Shown: positions 1-8,866, counted from the stretch's first letter. The stretch is 64,000 bases of DNA from Mesorhizobium sp. M7A.F.Ca.US.008.03.1.1 (GCF_003997495.1 NZ_RZRU01000016.1:87126-151125); one strand, 5' to 3'. Notes: a model not told the origin generated them from the letters alone. Numbers and translations: made by a program.

Positions 1-110
1 GCGACGTTGGCGCCAAGCGCAAGGACATCGCACGCGCCATGGACCGCGAAATGGGCCGCCTCGGCCTTCTCGACATCGGCTGGCAGAGGAATAAGGGAAA
101 TAGGCAGTAG
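1..110 (+). CDS. C-terminal fragment of a protein cut by the window edge
   Basis: An open frame runs from base 3 to a TAG at 108-110, giving 35 visible residues rich in Arg, Lys and Asp (for example KRKDIARAMDREMGRLGLLD). I do not recognise the family from this piece. The last residues (about QRNKGNRQ) are encoded by the left arm of a CT/GA-rich inverted repeat that continues to about 175, so the present C-terminus may be partly repeat-derived. Reading frame and codon use look genuine, but the function is unknown. Confidence 0.5.
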   Translation, partial: DVGAKRKDIARAMDREMGRLGLLDIGWQRNKGNRQ

Positions 111-176
111 TGGAACAGGGGAGTAAAGCCGCGCCGACGCGCATCCCTACTCCCTACTCCCTACTCCCTACTATCT
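85..176. repeat. CT/GA-rich inverted repeat with 7-bp tandem array
   Basis: A GA-rich arm (about 88-125, containing GGGAAATAGGCAGTAG and GGGGAGTA) is followed by a CT-rich arm at about 143-173 in which the 7-mer CCCTACT is repeated four times. The two arms can pair. A similar element lies between sucD and sucA (46702-46810). The left arm overlaps the end of the preceding coding frame. It could act as a transcript-end hairpin for that gene. The function is inferred. Confidence 0.6.
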
Positions 177-767
177 CACCACCCTCACCACCGTCCGGTC
201 CGACAACAACGGCAGCAGCCGCGCCATGGTTTGCGCCGTCACAGCCACACAGCCTTGCGTCGGCGTGAAGCCGGGGCGCGCCAGATGGAAGAAGATGGCG
301 CTGCCGCGCCCGCGCCGGCGCGGCGACAGGTTCCAGTCGAGCACAAGACAGGCGTCGTAGAGCCGGTCGTCGCGCCGCATGCGTTCGTGGCTGGCGCCAT
401 AGGGAATCCTGACCGGCCTGTTGTAGTTGCGGTCGTCAGGCACTTCGCACCAGCCGAGATCGGGCCCGATCGGCGTCATCGCCAGACGGGTCCTGCGGCC
501 GCTGGAGAACTGATCCCCCCGGAAATATCCCGACAGGATCCGCATCGCGGCCAGCGGTGTGGCGCCATCGCCTTCGCGCTTGCCGGCGGAGATACCGCCG
601 CGCCCCAGCGCACAGGCAAACACCGTTTTCCCGGCCTGCAGCAGGCCCTGGCTTGGATGGCCGGGCCTGGCCCGCACGGTCAGCACACGCAGCCCTTTTC
701 GCAAAATTGCGCCGGCTGCATTGCGATCGTGTTTTTTCTTGTATGATCGTGCCACGGAACAAATCAC
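171..767 (-). CDS. L,D-transpeptidase (YkuD) family protein
   Basis: The protein belongs to the YkuD/ErfK family, whose members form 3-3 peptidoglycan cross-links or attach proteins to the wall using a catalytic cysteine. The C-terminal half shows the expected block: a His in SAIFFHLARPG followed by TPTQGCVAVT, where the Cys would be the nucleophile. The N-terminal part (RVLTVRARPGHPSQG) resembles the start of the short single-domain rhizobial version. No clear signal peptide is seen. The longest frame starts at a GTG, and the true start may lie up to 60 bases downstream. It is divergent from the cenR-like gene and shares an 84-bp promoter region with it. Confidence 0.8.
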   Translation of the reverse strand: MICSVARSYKKKHDRNAAGAILRKGLRVLTVRARPGHPSQGLLQAGKTVFACALGRGGISAGKREGDGATPLAAMRILSGYFRGDQFSSGRRTRLAMTPIGPDLGWCEVPDDRNYNRPVRIPYGASHERMRRDDRLYDACLVLDWNLSPRRRGRGSAIFFHLARPGFTPTQGCVAVTAQTMARLLPLLSDRTVVRVVR

Positions 768-851
768 TGTGAACGGCTGTTGCGCCGGTCAGCTTCCGCA
801 TAAACAGGCAGCGGTCAACTGAATTTTCTTTTCAAAACAACGGATTGATCC

Positions 852-1535
852 ATGACTTCACGCACCATACTGATCGTCGACGACGATGACGACCTGCGCG
901 GCACGCTGGTCGAGCAATTATCCCTTTACGAGGAATTCGACGTGCAGCAGGAATCGACTGCGGCAAAAGGTGTCGCCGCAGCGCGCGGCGGCCTCGTCGA
1001 TCTGCTCATCATGGATGTCGGGCTGCCCGACATGGATGGCCGCGAAGCGGTGAAGATCCTGCGCAAGGGCGGCTACAAGGCGCCCATCATCATGCTGACC
1101 GGCCACGACACCGATTCGGATACGATTCTTGGTCTCGAGGCCGGCGCCAACGACTATGTGACGAAGCCGTTCCGCTTCGCCGTGCTGTTGGCGCGCATTC
1201 GGGCGCAGCTGCGCCAGCATGAGCAGAGCGAGGACGCCACCTTCTCGGTCGGGCCCTATACTTTCAAGCCCAGCCAGAAACTGCTGCTCGACCCGCGCGG
1301 CGGCAAGGTGCGGCTGACGGAGAAAGAGGCCTCGATCATCAAATATCTCTATCGCGCCGACCAGAAGGTGGTGACGCGCGACGTGCTGCTCGAGGAGGTG
1401 TGGGGCTACAATTCCGGCGTCACCACGCACACGCTGGAAACCCATGTCTACCGGCTGCGCCAGAAGATCGAGCGCGATCCTTCCAATGCGGAAATTCTTG
1501 TGACAGAAAGCGGCGGCTACAAGCTGGTTCCTTAA
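852..1535 (+). CDS. cenR: OmpR-family response regulator, CenR/OtpR type
   Basis: This is a two-domain response regulator of 227 residues. The receiver domain (1-120) has the acidic pocket VDDDDD, phospho-acceptor Asp55 in LLIMDVGLPD, and Lys105 in YVTKPF. The winged-helix DNA-binding domain (about 130-227) carries LTEKEASIIKYL and a recognition helix region HTLETHVYRLRQKIE. In Brucella and relatives the protein with this sequence character is CenR (OtpR), a regulator of envelope growth and stress. The next gene encodes a Crp-like cyclic-nucleotide-binding protein, the same neighbour as in Brucella. No histidine kinase is adjacent, as is usual for CenR. The name rests on remembered similarity and context. 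Confidence 0.8.
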   Translation: MTSRTILIVDDDDDLRGTLVEQLSLYEEFDVQQESTAAKGVAAARGGLVDLLIMDVGLPDMDGREAVKILRKGGYKAPIIMLTGHDTDSDTILGLEAGANDYVTKPFRFAVLLARIRAQLRQHEQSEDATFSVGPYTFKPSQKLLLDPRGGKVRLTEKEASIIKYLYRADQKVVTRDVLLEEVWGYNSGVTTHTLETHVYRLRQKIERDPSNAEILVTESGGYKLVP

Positions 1536-1654
1536 ACATTTCATTATCCATGAGCGGTCGGGCGGGGCCGCTTTCGGGTACGATCCAGTTGGAGGGTGGT
1601 TTGGATCGAACTCGCAGAGGAGGAGGCGGACTGTCGGTTCGGGGACATAGCTAG

Positions 1655-2110
1655 ATGGCGCTGGATGACGACATCCGCGTCCTGTCCGCCGTGAGGCTCT
1701 TCGAGGGCTTCACGCAGGAACAACTGCGCCTGCTCGCCTTTGGCGCCGAGAACACCAGGCTGATTGCCAACCACAAGCTTTATCGCGAGGACGACGAGGC
1801 CGATTCCGCCTATATCGTTGTCAGTGGGCGCATCGTGCTCTACCGGGAGCAGAATGGTGAACGCATCCCGATTGGCACGGCAGACCCCGGCACGATCCTG
1901 AGCGAACTGGCATTGATCGCCGACACCAACCGGTTGACCAGCGCCTCGGCCGAGATCGATTCGGAAGTGATGCGGCTCAGCCGCAAGATGTTCCGCCGCA
2001 TCCTGGAGGAATATCCCGAGATCGCGGTCAAGCTCCACCAGCGCATCTCGGAGGAATTTCAGGCGATGATCCGCCGCATCGAGGAACTGGCGCCGCGCTT
2101 CTCCGGCTGA
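1655..2110 (+). CDS. Cyclic nucleotide-binding domain protein, Crp-like, no DNA-binding domain
   Basis: This 151-residue protein is almost entirely one cNMP-binding (Crp/EPAC) beta-roll: LFEGFTQEQLRLLAFGAE, then YREDDEADSAYIVVSGRI and GTILSELALIA in the position of the phosphate-binding cassette. The cassette lacks the canonical R-S-A core of cAMP-binding proteins, so ligand binding is uncertain. There is no C-terminal helix-turn-helix, which sets it apart from true Crp. It lies 119 bases after the CenR-like gene on the same strand and is probably cotranscribed. A role as a partner or modulator of that regulator is an inference. Confidence 0.8.
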   Translation: MALDDDIRVLSAVRLFEGFTQEQLRLLAFGAENTRLIANHKLYREDDEADSAYIVVSGRIVLYREQNGERIPIGTADPGTILSELALIADTNRLTSASAEIDSEVMRLSRKMFRRILEEYPEIAVKLHQRISEEFQAMIRRIEELAPRFSG

Positions 2111-2366
2111 GGCAGCCCGCCTACGAAGCTGTTGGCTTCGCGACCGAAGGCAAAAGCGCGGCGGCGTTTTTCAACGACATTCGCCGCGATAACCTGATCG
2201 TGGCGCACTGCGGCCGGAGTGGGGAATCGCCAATGGGTCGTTCATCCGGATGCCCGGATCCAGGGGCAAGGTTCCGTTGACAGGCAAGAGGTGAAATCCT
2301 AAAGCACCTCGAAGGCGGCCGGCGCAGCAGGCGCCACCACCACCAGGCTCCTGGGGGGAGCGAGCC

Positions 2367-3434
2367 ATGCCATCAGGGCGGTACGAGACGATTATCTTGT
2401 ATTCCCGCAATGACGCGTTCGGCGACGGACTGATCCGGCTTCCAGCTTTGCGCGCCGCCAGAACGGCATTCCCCGATAGTTTCATCGTCTACGGAACCAC
2501 CCGGTCGTCGTCCCTTGAACACAGCCTCAATCGCCATGCCGGCCATTTGGTCGATGCGATCAACGTGCGGACGCCGCTCGCGCGGCTGATCGCCGGTCAC
2601 CGCAAGGGCAAGGAGCGATTGGCCGTTGTCGATTTCCGCATCTCGGCGCGCTGGCTGCTTCAAGCCTCGGCATCACTGCTCGGCCGCGGCATCGCCTATG
2701 AGGCAAACTTTCCGGCTTTCGCCCTTTCCTGGCGCCTGGGCCAAAGGCCTGAAGCACGACCCGAGCACAATGCCTGGCGCTATCACCGCCTCATCGAACG
2801 CCTTGCCGGCAAGCGGCTGCCTTTCGATCATCGGCTGGAGCCTGGCCCGGCCGCACGAGCGGCGGCCAGGAGCCTTGCGGACGGCAAGCATGCTCCGTTG
2901 ATCATTATCGCGGCGCATGGCAGCGCCAGCAAGCGCATGTCGGCGGATCAGGTTGCCGCGATCGCCGACAGCCTGATCGCCAACGGGGCGGACCTGCTCT
3001 ATGTGAAAACCCCCGGCGATGGTCCCGATATGGCTGAGCTGGCTCAGCGCGTGCCGAAGGTGCGGCTTGTCGATTCCGCCGCGATCGAGGGGGTCGATAT
3101 CGGTGACATTTTGCTGGCGCTCGGCGAGTTTGCCGATCTTTACATCGGCGCCGAAGGCGGTACCGCACATCTCATGGCAACCGTGATGACGCCGATGGTT
3201 ATCGTCAATGGCGGCGCCAACATGGCCCGTTGGAGGCCGCTTTCGAACTGCGTGGACGTGATCGATGCCCGCCATGCCAGCCCGACCGGCCTGGTCGCCG
3301 ATGTCCCTGCGTCGACAATCATCGAAGCGGTGCAACGGATGCTGGCGACGCGCCGCCGCGACCATCCCCATCTGCCGGATCTCGCGGCCTGTCAGCGCAG
3401 CAATTTCGCGACAACGATATGCATGAAGACTTGA
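2367..3434 (+). CDS. Glycosyltransferase family 9 (heptosyltransferase-like)
   Basis: This 355-residue protein has the two Rossmann halves of GT-B enzymes of family 9, which includes the LPS core heptosyltransferases WaaC/WaaF. The N-terminal half begins ETIILYSRNDAFGDGLIRLP, with the GD(x)L-type acceptor loop. The C-terminal half has LIIIAAHGSASKRMS and the hallmark nucleotide-sugar motif YIGAEGGTAHLMATV. A strong Shine-Dalgarno (CTGGGGGGAG) precedes the ATG. A role in surface polysaccharide or LPS core assembly is inferred. There is no sugar-synthesis gene next to it, so the donor sugar cannot be assigned. Confidence 0.8.
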   Translation: MPSGRYETIILYSRNDAFGDGLIRLPALRAARTAFPDSFIVYGTTRSSSLEHSLNRHAGHLVDAINVRTPLARLIAGHRKGKERLAVVDFRISARWLLQASASLLGRGIAYEANFPAFALSWRLGQRPEARPEHNAWRYHRLIERLAGKRLPFDHRLEPGPAARAAARSLADGKHAPLIIIAAHGSASKRMSADQVAAIADSLIANGADLLYVKTPGDGPDMAELAQRVPKVRLVDSAAIEGVDIGDILLALGEFADLYIGAEGGTAHLMATVMTPMVIVNGGANMARWRPLSNCVDVIDARHASPTGLVADVPASTIIEAVQRMLATRRRDHPHLPDLAACQRSNFATTICMKT

Positions 3435-3485
3435 AGCGCGCCATTTGAATTTGAGTTAATCTGGTCGCGCTTCGAAACGTGTTGG

Positions 3486-3530
3486 GGTTCAGGTCGGCGA
3501 TTTGCAGGCCGGCCTCACCTGAACATCGAC
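3486..3530. repeat. Short deletion derivative of the TTCAGGT palindromic element
   Basis: TTCAGGT (3488-3494) and ACCTGAA (3517-3523) bracket GCAGGCCGGC. The same termini and right-arm sequence occur in the full-length elements at 52940-53066 and 62988-63139, but here the central segment with the GTAC hairpin is missing. It lies in the 248-bp gap between the GT9 gene and the next membrane-protein gene. Confidence 0.6.
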
Positions 3531-3682
3531 GCCATGGTACAATGGGTTCGGTGGGGCGAAGCGCTGCAACCGTTCCGTGGTGACCACCGGCACAATGCAG
3601 GCGGAGTTCTCGGCGGCAGATCTGGCGCATATCGTACTTTGGTTCCAATGGAGTTCCTCTCAGTCCTCAATGAGAATAGAAA

Positions 3683-4357
3683 ATGCCAGAGAACAACGCG
3701 CTGAACACAAAGCATGGCGGCGAATGGAAAATAGCCTGGCGCCTGGTCATACTGGCGGCGGCGGCGATTAACGTTGCGATGCTCTTAGCCGCGCTGTTCG
3801 TCGCGCAAATTCGTGGTCTTGACGCCTGGATCTTTTATCGAGATCCATCTGCAGCCGCCGAAGTCGGCTTCTATACGGGGTGGATTTCGTCCCTGGGTGC
3901 TTCGCTATGGATCGGCTCCGGCGCCGCGACCCTGTTTGCTGGCCTGCTCACGCGCCGATGGGATTGCACGTTTCTCGGCGGCCTGACCCTGGTCTTGGGC
4001 CTCGACGACCTCTTGTTGATCCATGAGGACGTGCTGCCCATTGTAGGGATACCGGAGATCGTTCCGATGATTGCCTACGCCGCCGCCGGGTTGTTCTGGT
4101 TCTTTCGGCTGCGACGAAAGACATTCGACGGCACGATCGTCTTTGTGGCCGCAGGCTTCCTGCTCGCGATGTCAGCATCGATCGACCAACTCGGAGAGCT
4201 GTTTCCCACCCCTGGTTCTGCGGCCGCCATCGCCGAGGACGTCGTCAAAGAGCTTGGCATCTTCCTTTGGGCGGCAGGTGCCGTGGGGTACGCGGCGATG
4301 GTGACTCGATTGGGCCGTCCGTGGGTGGATCCAGCCGATCCCAATTCTGCCGACTGA
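3683..4357 (+). CDS. Polytopic membrane protein of unknown function
   Basis: The 224-residue product shows about six hydrophobic segments (roughly residues 14-36, 60-88, 94-118, 125-142, 150-168 and 188-210). An unusual acidic/histidine cluster, LGLDDLLLIHEDVLP, sits at the end of the third segment and a second polar cluster SIDQLGELF follows the fifth. Charged residues buried in a membrane protein suggest a metal site or an enzyme rather than a simple transporter, but I do not recognise the family. It is convergent with xthA. The start codon was chosen as the first ATG that gives a short polar N-terminus before the first helix. Confidence 0.65.
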   Translation: MPENNALNTKHGGEWKIAWRLVILAAAAINVAMLLAALFVAQIRGLDAWIFYRDPSAAAEVGFYTGWISSLGASLWIGSGAATLFAGLLTRRWDCTFLGGLTLVLGLDDLLLIHEDVLPIVGIPEIVPMIAYAAAGLFWFFRLRRKTFDGTIVFVAAGFLLAMSASIDQLGELFPTPGSAAAIAEDVVKELGIFLWAAGAVGYAAMVTRLGRPWVDPADPNSAD

Positions 4358-4386
4358 ACGCCGCACGCGCCGCATCTTCGACCAGA

Positions 4387-5193
4387 TTAGTCCAGATCGA
4401 ACCGCGCGATGACAGGCACATGGTCCGACGGGCGCTCCCAGCCGCGCGCCAGGCGCAGGATCTCGTAGCCGGAAAAGCTGGGCACCAGGTTTGGCGACGA
4501 CCAGACGTGGTCGAGGCGGCGGCCGCGATTGGACAGCTCCCAATCCTGCGCGCGATAGCTCCACCAGGTGTAGAGCTTCTGCTCATCCGGAACGTTGAGC
4601 CGCATCAGGTCGACCCAGTTGCCGGCGCGACGCATCGCCTCGAAATTTTCCGTCTCGACCGGTGTGTGGCTGACCACGTTGAGCAATTGCTTGTGCGACC
4701 AGACGTCATGTTCGAGCGGGGCGATGTTGAGGTCGCCGACCAGCACCGAGCCGGACACCTCGTCATGTTCTGCCCGGATGGCATTCATCTCGGCAACGAA
4801 ATCAAGCTTGTGCTTGAACTTCCTGTTGATGAGGGGATCCGGTTCGTCGCCGCCCGCCGGGACGTAGAAATTGTGCAGCAGGATCGCCTTGCCGCCGGCC
4901 CGCACCGTCACCGAGAGGTGCCGGCTGTCCTCGATCTCGCAAAAGCGTCGCTTTTCGACCACCTCGATCGGCCGCCGGGCCACCGTCGCGACGCCGTGGT
5001 AGCCCTTCTGGCCATGGAAGGCGATGTGCTCGTAGCCGAGCTTGCGGAAAGCCTTTTCGGGAAACAGTTCGTCGGGAACCTTGGTTTCCTGCAGGCACAG
5101 CACGTCGGGCGCATGCTCCACCAGCAGGCGCTCGACGATCGGCATGCGCAGGCGAACGGAATTGATGTTCCAGGTGGCGATGGAGAAGGGCAT
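4387..5193 (-). CDS. xthA: Exodeoxyribonuclease III
   Basis: This is an AP endonuclease/3'-5' exonuclease of base-excision repair, in the Exo-endo-phosphatase superfamily. The 268-residue frame begins MPFSIATWNINSVR and carries the family motifs in order: LCLQETKV (catalytic Glu), GVATVARRP, LVGDLNIAP (metal and phosphate site), and the C-terminal RPSDHVPVIARFDLD (catalytic Asp-His). The frame is open a further 40 codons upstream but that part has no family resemblance, so the ATG at 5193 is used. The length matches XthA. It is convergent with the membrane-protein gene and followed, upstream on the same strand, by lolA. Confidence 0.93.
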   Translation of the reverse strand: MPFSIATWNINSVRLRMPIVERLLVEHAPDVLCLQETKVPDELFPEKAFRKLGYEHIAFHGQKGYHGVATVARRPIEVVEKRRFCEIEDSRHLSVTVRAGGKAILLHNFYVPAGGDEPDPLINRKFKHKLDFVAEMNAIRAEHDEVSGSVLVGDLNIAPLEHDVWSHKQLLNVVSHTPVETENFEAMRRAGNWVDLMRLNVPDEQKLYTWWSYRAQDWELSNRGRRLDHVWSSPNLVPSFSGYEILRLARGWERPSDHVPVIARFDLD

Positions 5194-5361
5194 TTGGCAA
5201 TCCAGGACAGCGTGCAACCGGCCAGAACCGATGGGTCCCGGCGGGGAAGACGCCTTTTGACGGAGTCGGTCCGGGAAACTGCCAGCCGCAAGCCGCAAAG
5301 ACAAGCCGGGCAACGCCCGACGAGGCGCGGCCAGGTGCTTTCCACAGCTATAACGACAGGG

Positions 5362-6060
5362 TTAGCGCGCCTTGTTGGTGTTGAGCTCGCGATTCGCCGT
5401 GTAATCGATGGCGAAAGTATCCGGCGCGAAGCTGACGCCTTCCTTGGTGTTGAAGATCATCACCGTCGTATCCTTGCCCTGCGCGTCGGTGATCGTCCAC
5501 TGCCGCAAATCGAAGGTTTTCGGATCGAACATCATGGTGATCTTCGAATTGCCGAACACCGATTTGTCGGCGAGCTGGATGGTGGTGAGGTCATCCTCCT
5601 GCTTGACGCTTTTGACGCGGTCGCCGGAGAGGTCGATCCTGGTGTCGAGCAGCAGCTTCAGAGGCGTCTTCGACAGCGGATAGAGATCGGACGTATTGAG
5701 CCTCTTGTTCAGGATGACCACCGACTTGCCGTCTGAAATCACCCGGAAATTCGAAGAGCCGTCATAGTTGAAGCGGATCTTGCCCGGCCGTTCAAGGAAG
5801 AACTTGCCGCCCGTCTGCTCGCCCTTGGGGCCGAACTGCACGAATTCGCCGCTCATCGATTTGACCGAGGAAAAGTGGTCGGCGATCTTCTGTGCGGCGG
5901 CGGGCACAGCCGCCTGCGCCGAGGCCAGCACCTGGAAGCCGGGCACCGCGTTGAAGGCTGCCGCCCCTGCAAACGCCAGGCCGAGGCCCAGCAACTGACG
6001 CCGGGAGGGAGCAAATGTGCTGAGCGCTGAAAGATCGTTTTTCATGTCGGTCACTCTCAT
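5362..6060 (-). CDS. lolA: Outer-membrane lipoprotein carrier protein LolA-like
   Basis: This is a periplasmic chaperone of the LolA fold that carries lipoproteins from LolCDE to the outer membrane. The N-terminus has a twin-arginine-like signal (SRRQLLGLGLAFAGAAAF) and a cleavage region ASAQA. The mature part shows the family pattern AQKIADHFSSVKSMSGEFVQ, then FFLERPGKIRFNYD and LRQWTITDAQGKDTTV. The total length of 232 residues is typical. A second ATG lies five codons downstream at 6045. It lies downstream of ftsK on the same strand with a 136-bp gap, an arrangement common in rhizobia. Confidence 0.88.
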   Translation of the reverse strand: MRVTDMKNDLSALSTFAPSRRQLLGLGLAFAGAAAFNAVPGFQVLASAQAAVPAAAQKIADHFSSVKSMSGEFVQFGPKGEQTGGKFFLERPGKIRFNYDGSSNFRVISDGKSVVILNKRLNTSDLYPLSKTPLKLLLDTRIDLSGDRVKSVKQEDDLTTIQLADKSVFGNSKITMMFDPKTFDLRQWTITDAQGKDTTVMIFNTKEGVSFAPDTFAIDYTANRELNTNKAR

Positions 6061-6196
6061 CCAATTCCTGAGTTGTTCTGTGCTTGGACCCCCAGTTAGG
6101 CTGAAATTTGGCGGGTCGGGCGTCCCTCCGTCGCTTCAACGCCTTGAAAGGTTCAAGGTTGCCGGACCGGAATGTCACAAGGGTCAGGCTTTCTGG

Positions 6197-8866
6197 TCAG
6201 AACTTGTCGTCTTCGGTCGGCACCAGGATCTCGCGCTTGCCGGCATGGTTGGCCGGGCCGACGATACCTTCCTTCTCCATCTTCTCGATGATCGAGGCGG
6301 CGCGGTTGTAGCCGATGCCCAGCCGGCGCTGGATATAGCTGGTCGAGGCCTTGCCGTCGCGCAGCACCACGGAAACCGCCTGGTCGTAAGGATCGTCGGA
6401 ATCCTCGAAATTGCTGTTGCCGCCACCGGACCCACCCTTGCCCGACGGCTCGTCGTCGTCCTCGCCGTCGTCCTCGGTGATGGCGTCGAGATATTCCGGC
6501 ACGCCCTGCAGCTTCAGATGCGCGACGATCTTCTCGACCTCTTCATCGGCGACGAACGGGCCGTGCACGCGCTGGATGCGGCCGCCGCCGGCCATGTAGA
6601 GCATGTCGCCCATGCCGAGCAGCTGCTCGGCGCCCTGCTCGCCCAGAATGGTGCGGCTGTCGATCTTGGACGTCACCTGGAAGGAGATGCGGGTCGGGAA
6701 ATTGGCCTTGATGGTGCCGGTGATGACGTCGACCGACGGCCGCTGCGTTGCCATGATGACATGGATGCCGGCGGCGCGCGCCATCTGCGCCAGGCGCTGC
6801 ACGGCACCTTCGATGTCCTTGCCGGCGACCATCATCAGGTCGGCCATCTCGTCGATGATGACGACAATATAGGGCATCGGCTCGAGATCGAGGTTCTCGG
6901 TCTCGTAGATCGCCTCGCCGGTCTGGCGGTCGAAGCCGGTCTGCACGGTGCGCGAGATCTTCTCGCCCTTCTTGTCCGCCTGGCTGACGCGGGCGTTGAA
7001 GCCGTCGATGTTGCGCACGCCGACCTTGGACATCTTGCGGTAGCGGTCCTCCATCTCGCGCACGGTCCATTTCAGCGCTACCACAGCCTTCTTCGGATCG
7101 GTGACGACGGGCGTGAGCAGATGCGGGATGCCGTCATAGACCGAGAGTTCCAGCATTTTCGGATCGATCATGATCAGCCGGCAGTCCTGCGGCGTCAGCC
7201 GGTAGAGCAGCGACAGGATCATGGTGTTGATGGCGACCGACTTGCCCGAGCCGGTGGTGCCGGCGACCAGCACGTGCGGCATCTTGGCGATGTCGACGAT
7301 GACCGCCTCGCCATTGATGGTCTTGCCCAGCGCCAGCGCCAGCTTGGCCTTCGTCGTCTCGAAATCGCGGCTGGCCAGGATCTCCCTGAGATAGACGGTT
7401 TCGCGCTTGGCGTTCGGCAGTTCGATGCCGATGGCGTTGCGGCCTGGCACCACCGCGACGCGGCAGGCGATGGCACTCATCGAGCGGGCGATGTCGTCGG
7501 ACAGGCCGATGACCCTTGACGATTTGATGCCGGGCGCCGGCTCGAGCTCATAGAGCGTGACCACCGGACCGGGACGGACGGCGATGATCTCGCCCTTGAC
7601 GCCGAAATCCTCCAGCACGCCTTCGAGCAGGCGGGCGTTCTGTTCCAGCGCATCCTTGGACAGGCTGGCGTCGCGCACCACGTTCTTCGGTTCGGAGAGG
7701 AAGTGCAGCGACGGCATTTCGAATTTTTCGGAACCGATCAGCGATGTCTGGGCCTCGCGCTGCACGCGGGCGCCGGGCACGGGGCGCGCCGCCGGCGCCT
7801 CGACGCGGGTGGCTGCGTCGGAACGGAACGGCTGCACCTTGGCGGTCGGCGCGCCGCGGCGTTGCACGACAGGTTCATCGTCGAAATCGGCATCCTCGCC
7901 CGCATTGTCGAAGCGATCGTCGAAGATGTCGGCATCGTCGGGGTCGAGCGAGGCGCTGCGGTCATTGACCATGGCGGCGAAGAATTCGGGCTCGACGCGG
8001 GCGCGGCCATCCTGGCTCATCCGCTGCTCGGCGAATTCGGCCGATTCGACCCGTTCAACGGCGCGGCGCCAAGCGGTGGAGCGCTGCTCCATCTCCGGCT
8101 CGTATTCGTCCCGCTCCTGCCTGCGGCGCGCGGCGCGGCGGTGCATCCACGCGCGCAGCGACAGCCACCAATGGGTGATGGCGCCGAGCGCCAGGATGCC
8201 CTCGTCGCCTTCGTCCTCGTCATTGTCGAACAACAGGTCGTCCTCGCGCGGATCGGCGGCGGGCTCGTCCTCCATCACGGCGAAGCCGTTCTTGCGTCCG
8301 ATCAGCGCCGAGCCATGGGCGAAGAGCCACAGTGCGGGCGCCGACAGCAGGATGGCGATGATGCTGGCGATCAGCCCGGTCGGATAGCCGCCGATGACGA
8401 CGCCGGGGATCTTCAGCACCATGTCGCCGAACACGCCGCCGAGGCCGGTGGGCAGCGGCCAGGTCTTGGGCGGCACCACGCAGCCGACCATCGCCGCGGC
8501 CAGCAGCGCGAAGCCGAACCAGGACAGCCCGCGTTTGGGCAGCCTGTCGACGCCGCGCGCGGAAAACAGCAGGAATCCCCAGATGACCGTCGGAACCAGG
8601 GCGGCGACGGCGGCGAGGCCGAAGAACTGCATGGCCAGGTCGGAGAACACGGCACCCGCATAGCCCATGGCGTTGGTGACGGTGTTGTTCGTCGCGTGGG
8701 AAAAACTCGGATCGGCGACATTCCAGGTGGCAAGGCTGGCAACGCCAAAGGCGGCCAGCGCGAACAGGCCGACGCCAACCAGCCGCCCGACCTGACGCCG
8801 CGCGAACGCCTGGATGCCGTGCCCCGTATCGGCCAGCGCGAGCGGTGCTGAAGCCCCTGAACGCAT
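6197..8866 (-). CDS. ftsK: DNA translocase FtsK
   Basis: This is a septal DNA translocase that pumps the chromosome terminus and activates Xer recombination. The 889-residue protein has four N-terminal membrane segments (about 30-50, 75-105, 115-135, 145-180), an acidic/Arg-rich linker (about 190-380), and the RecA-like motor. The motor shows Walker A GTTGSGKSVAINTM near residue 540 and Walker B VVIIDEMADLMMV near 665. The C-terminal gamma winged helix (SYIQRRLGIGYNRAASIIEK) binds KOPS. A CtrA-type box lies about 80 bases upstream of the start, suggesting cell-cycle control. Confidence 0.95.
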   Translation of the reverse strand: MRSGASAPLALADTGHGIQAFARRQVGRLVGVGLFALAAFGVASLATWNVADPSFSHATNNTVTNAMGYAGAVFSDLAMQFFGLAAVAALVPTVIWGFLLFSARGVDRLPKRGLSWFGFALLAAAMVGCVVPPKTWPLPTGLGGVFGDMVLKIPGVVIGGYPTGLIASIIAILLSAPALWLFAHGSALIGRKNGFAVMEDEPAADPREDDLLFDNDEDEGDEGILALGAITHWWLSLRAWMHRRAARRRQERDEYEPEMEQRSTAWRRAVERVESAEFAEQRMSQDGRARVEPEFFAAMVNDRSASLDPDDADIFDDRFDNAGEDADFDDEPVVQRRGAPTAKVQPFRSDAATRVEAPAARPVPGARVQREAQTSLIGSEKFEMPSLHFLSEPKNVVRDASLSKDALEQNARLLEGVLEDFGVKGEIIAVRPGPVVTLYELEPAPGIKSSRVIGLSDDIARSMSAIACRVAVVPGRNAIGIELPNAKRETVYLREILASRDFETTKAKLALALGKTINGEAVIVDIAKMPHVLVAGTTGSGKSVAINTMILSLLYRLTPQDCRLIMIDPKMLELSVYDGIPHLLTPVVTDPKKAVVALKWTVREMEDRYRKMSKVGVRNIDGFNARVSQADKKGEKISRTVQTGFDRQTGEAIYETENLDLEPMPYIVVIIDEMADLMMVAGKDIEGAVQRLAQMARAAGIHVIMATQRPSVDVITGTIKANFPTRISFQVTSKIDSRTILGEQGAEQLLGMGDMLYMAGGGRIQRVHGPFVADEEVEKIVAHLKLQGVPEYLDAITEDDGEDDDEPSGKGGSGGGNSNFEDSDDPYDQAVSVVLRDGKASTSYIQRRLGIGYNRAASIIEKMEKEGIVGPANHAGKREILVPTEDDKF

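Noticed and set aside
143..173. Possible CRISPR-like array
   Set aside because: The units are 7-bp tandem repeats without spacers. No array of repeats with unique spacers and no cas gene is present in the window.
3577..3771. 64-codon plus-strand frame before the membrane protein gene
   Set aside because: It overlaps the real gene's start in another frame and carries no protein-like features.
4267..5736. Long plus-strand open frame of 489 codons
   Set aside because: It is antisense to xthA and lolA, with Arg/His/Val-rich composition that is typical of shadow frames in GC-rich DNA.
6142..6158. CCTTGAA-AGG-TTCAAGG hairpin between ftsK and lolA
   Set aside because: It is a short 7-bp stem with no T tract, too weak to call a terminator; it may still be a processing site.
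6017..8851. Long plus-strand frames opposite ftsK
   Set aside because: FtsK on the minus strand is unmistakable, and the opposite frames have no family pattern.
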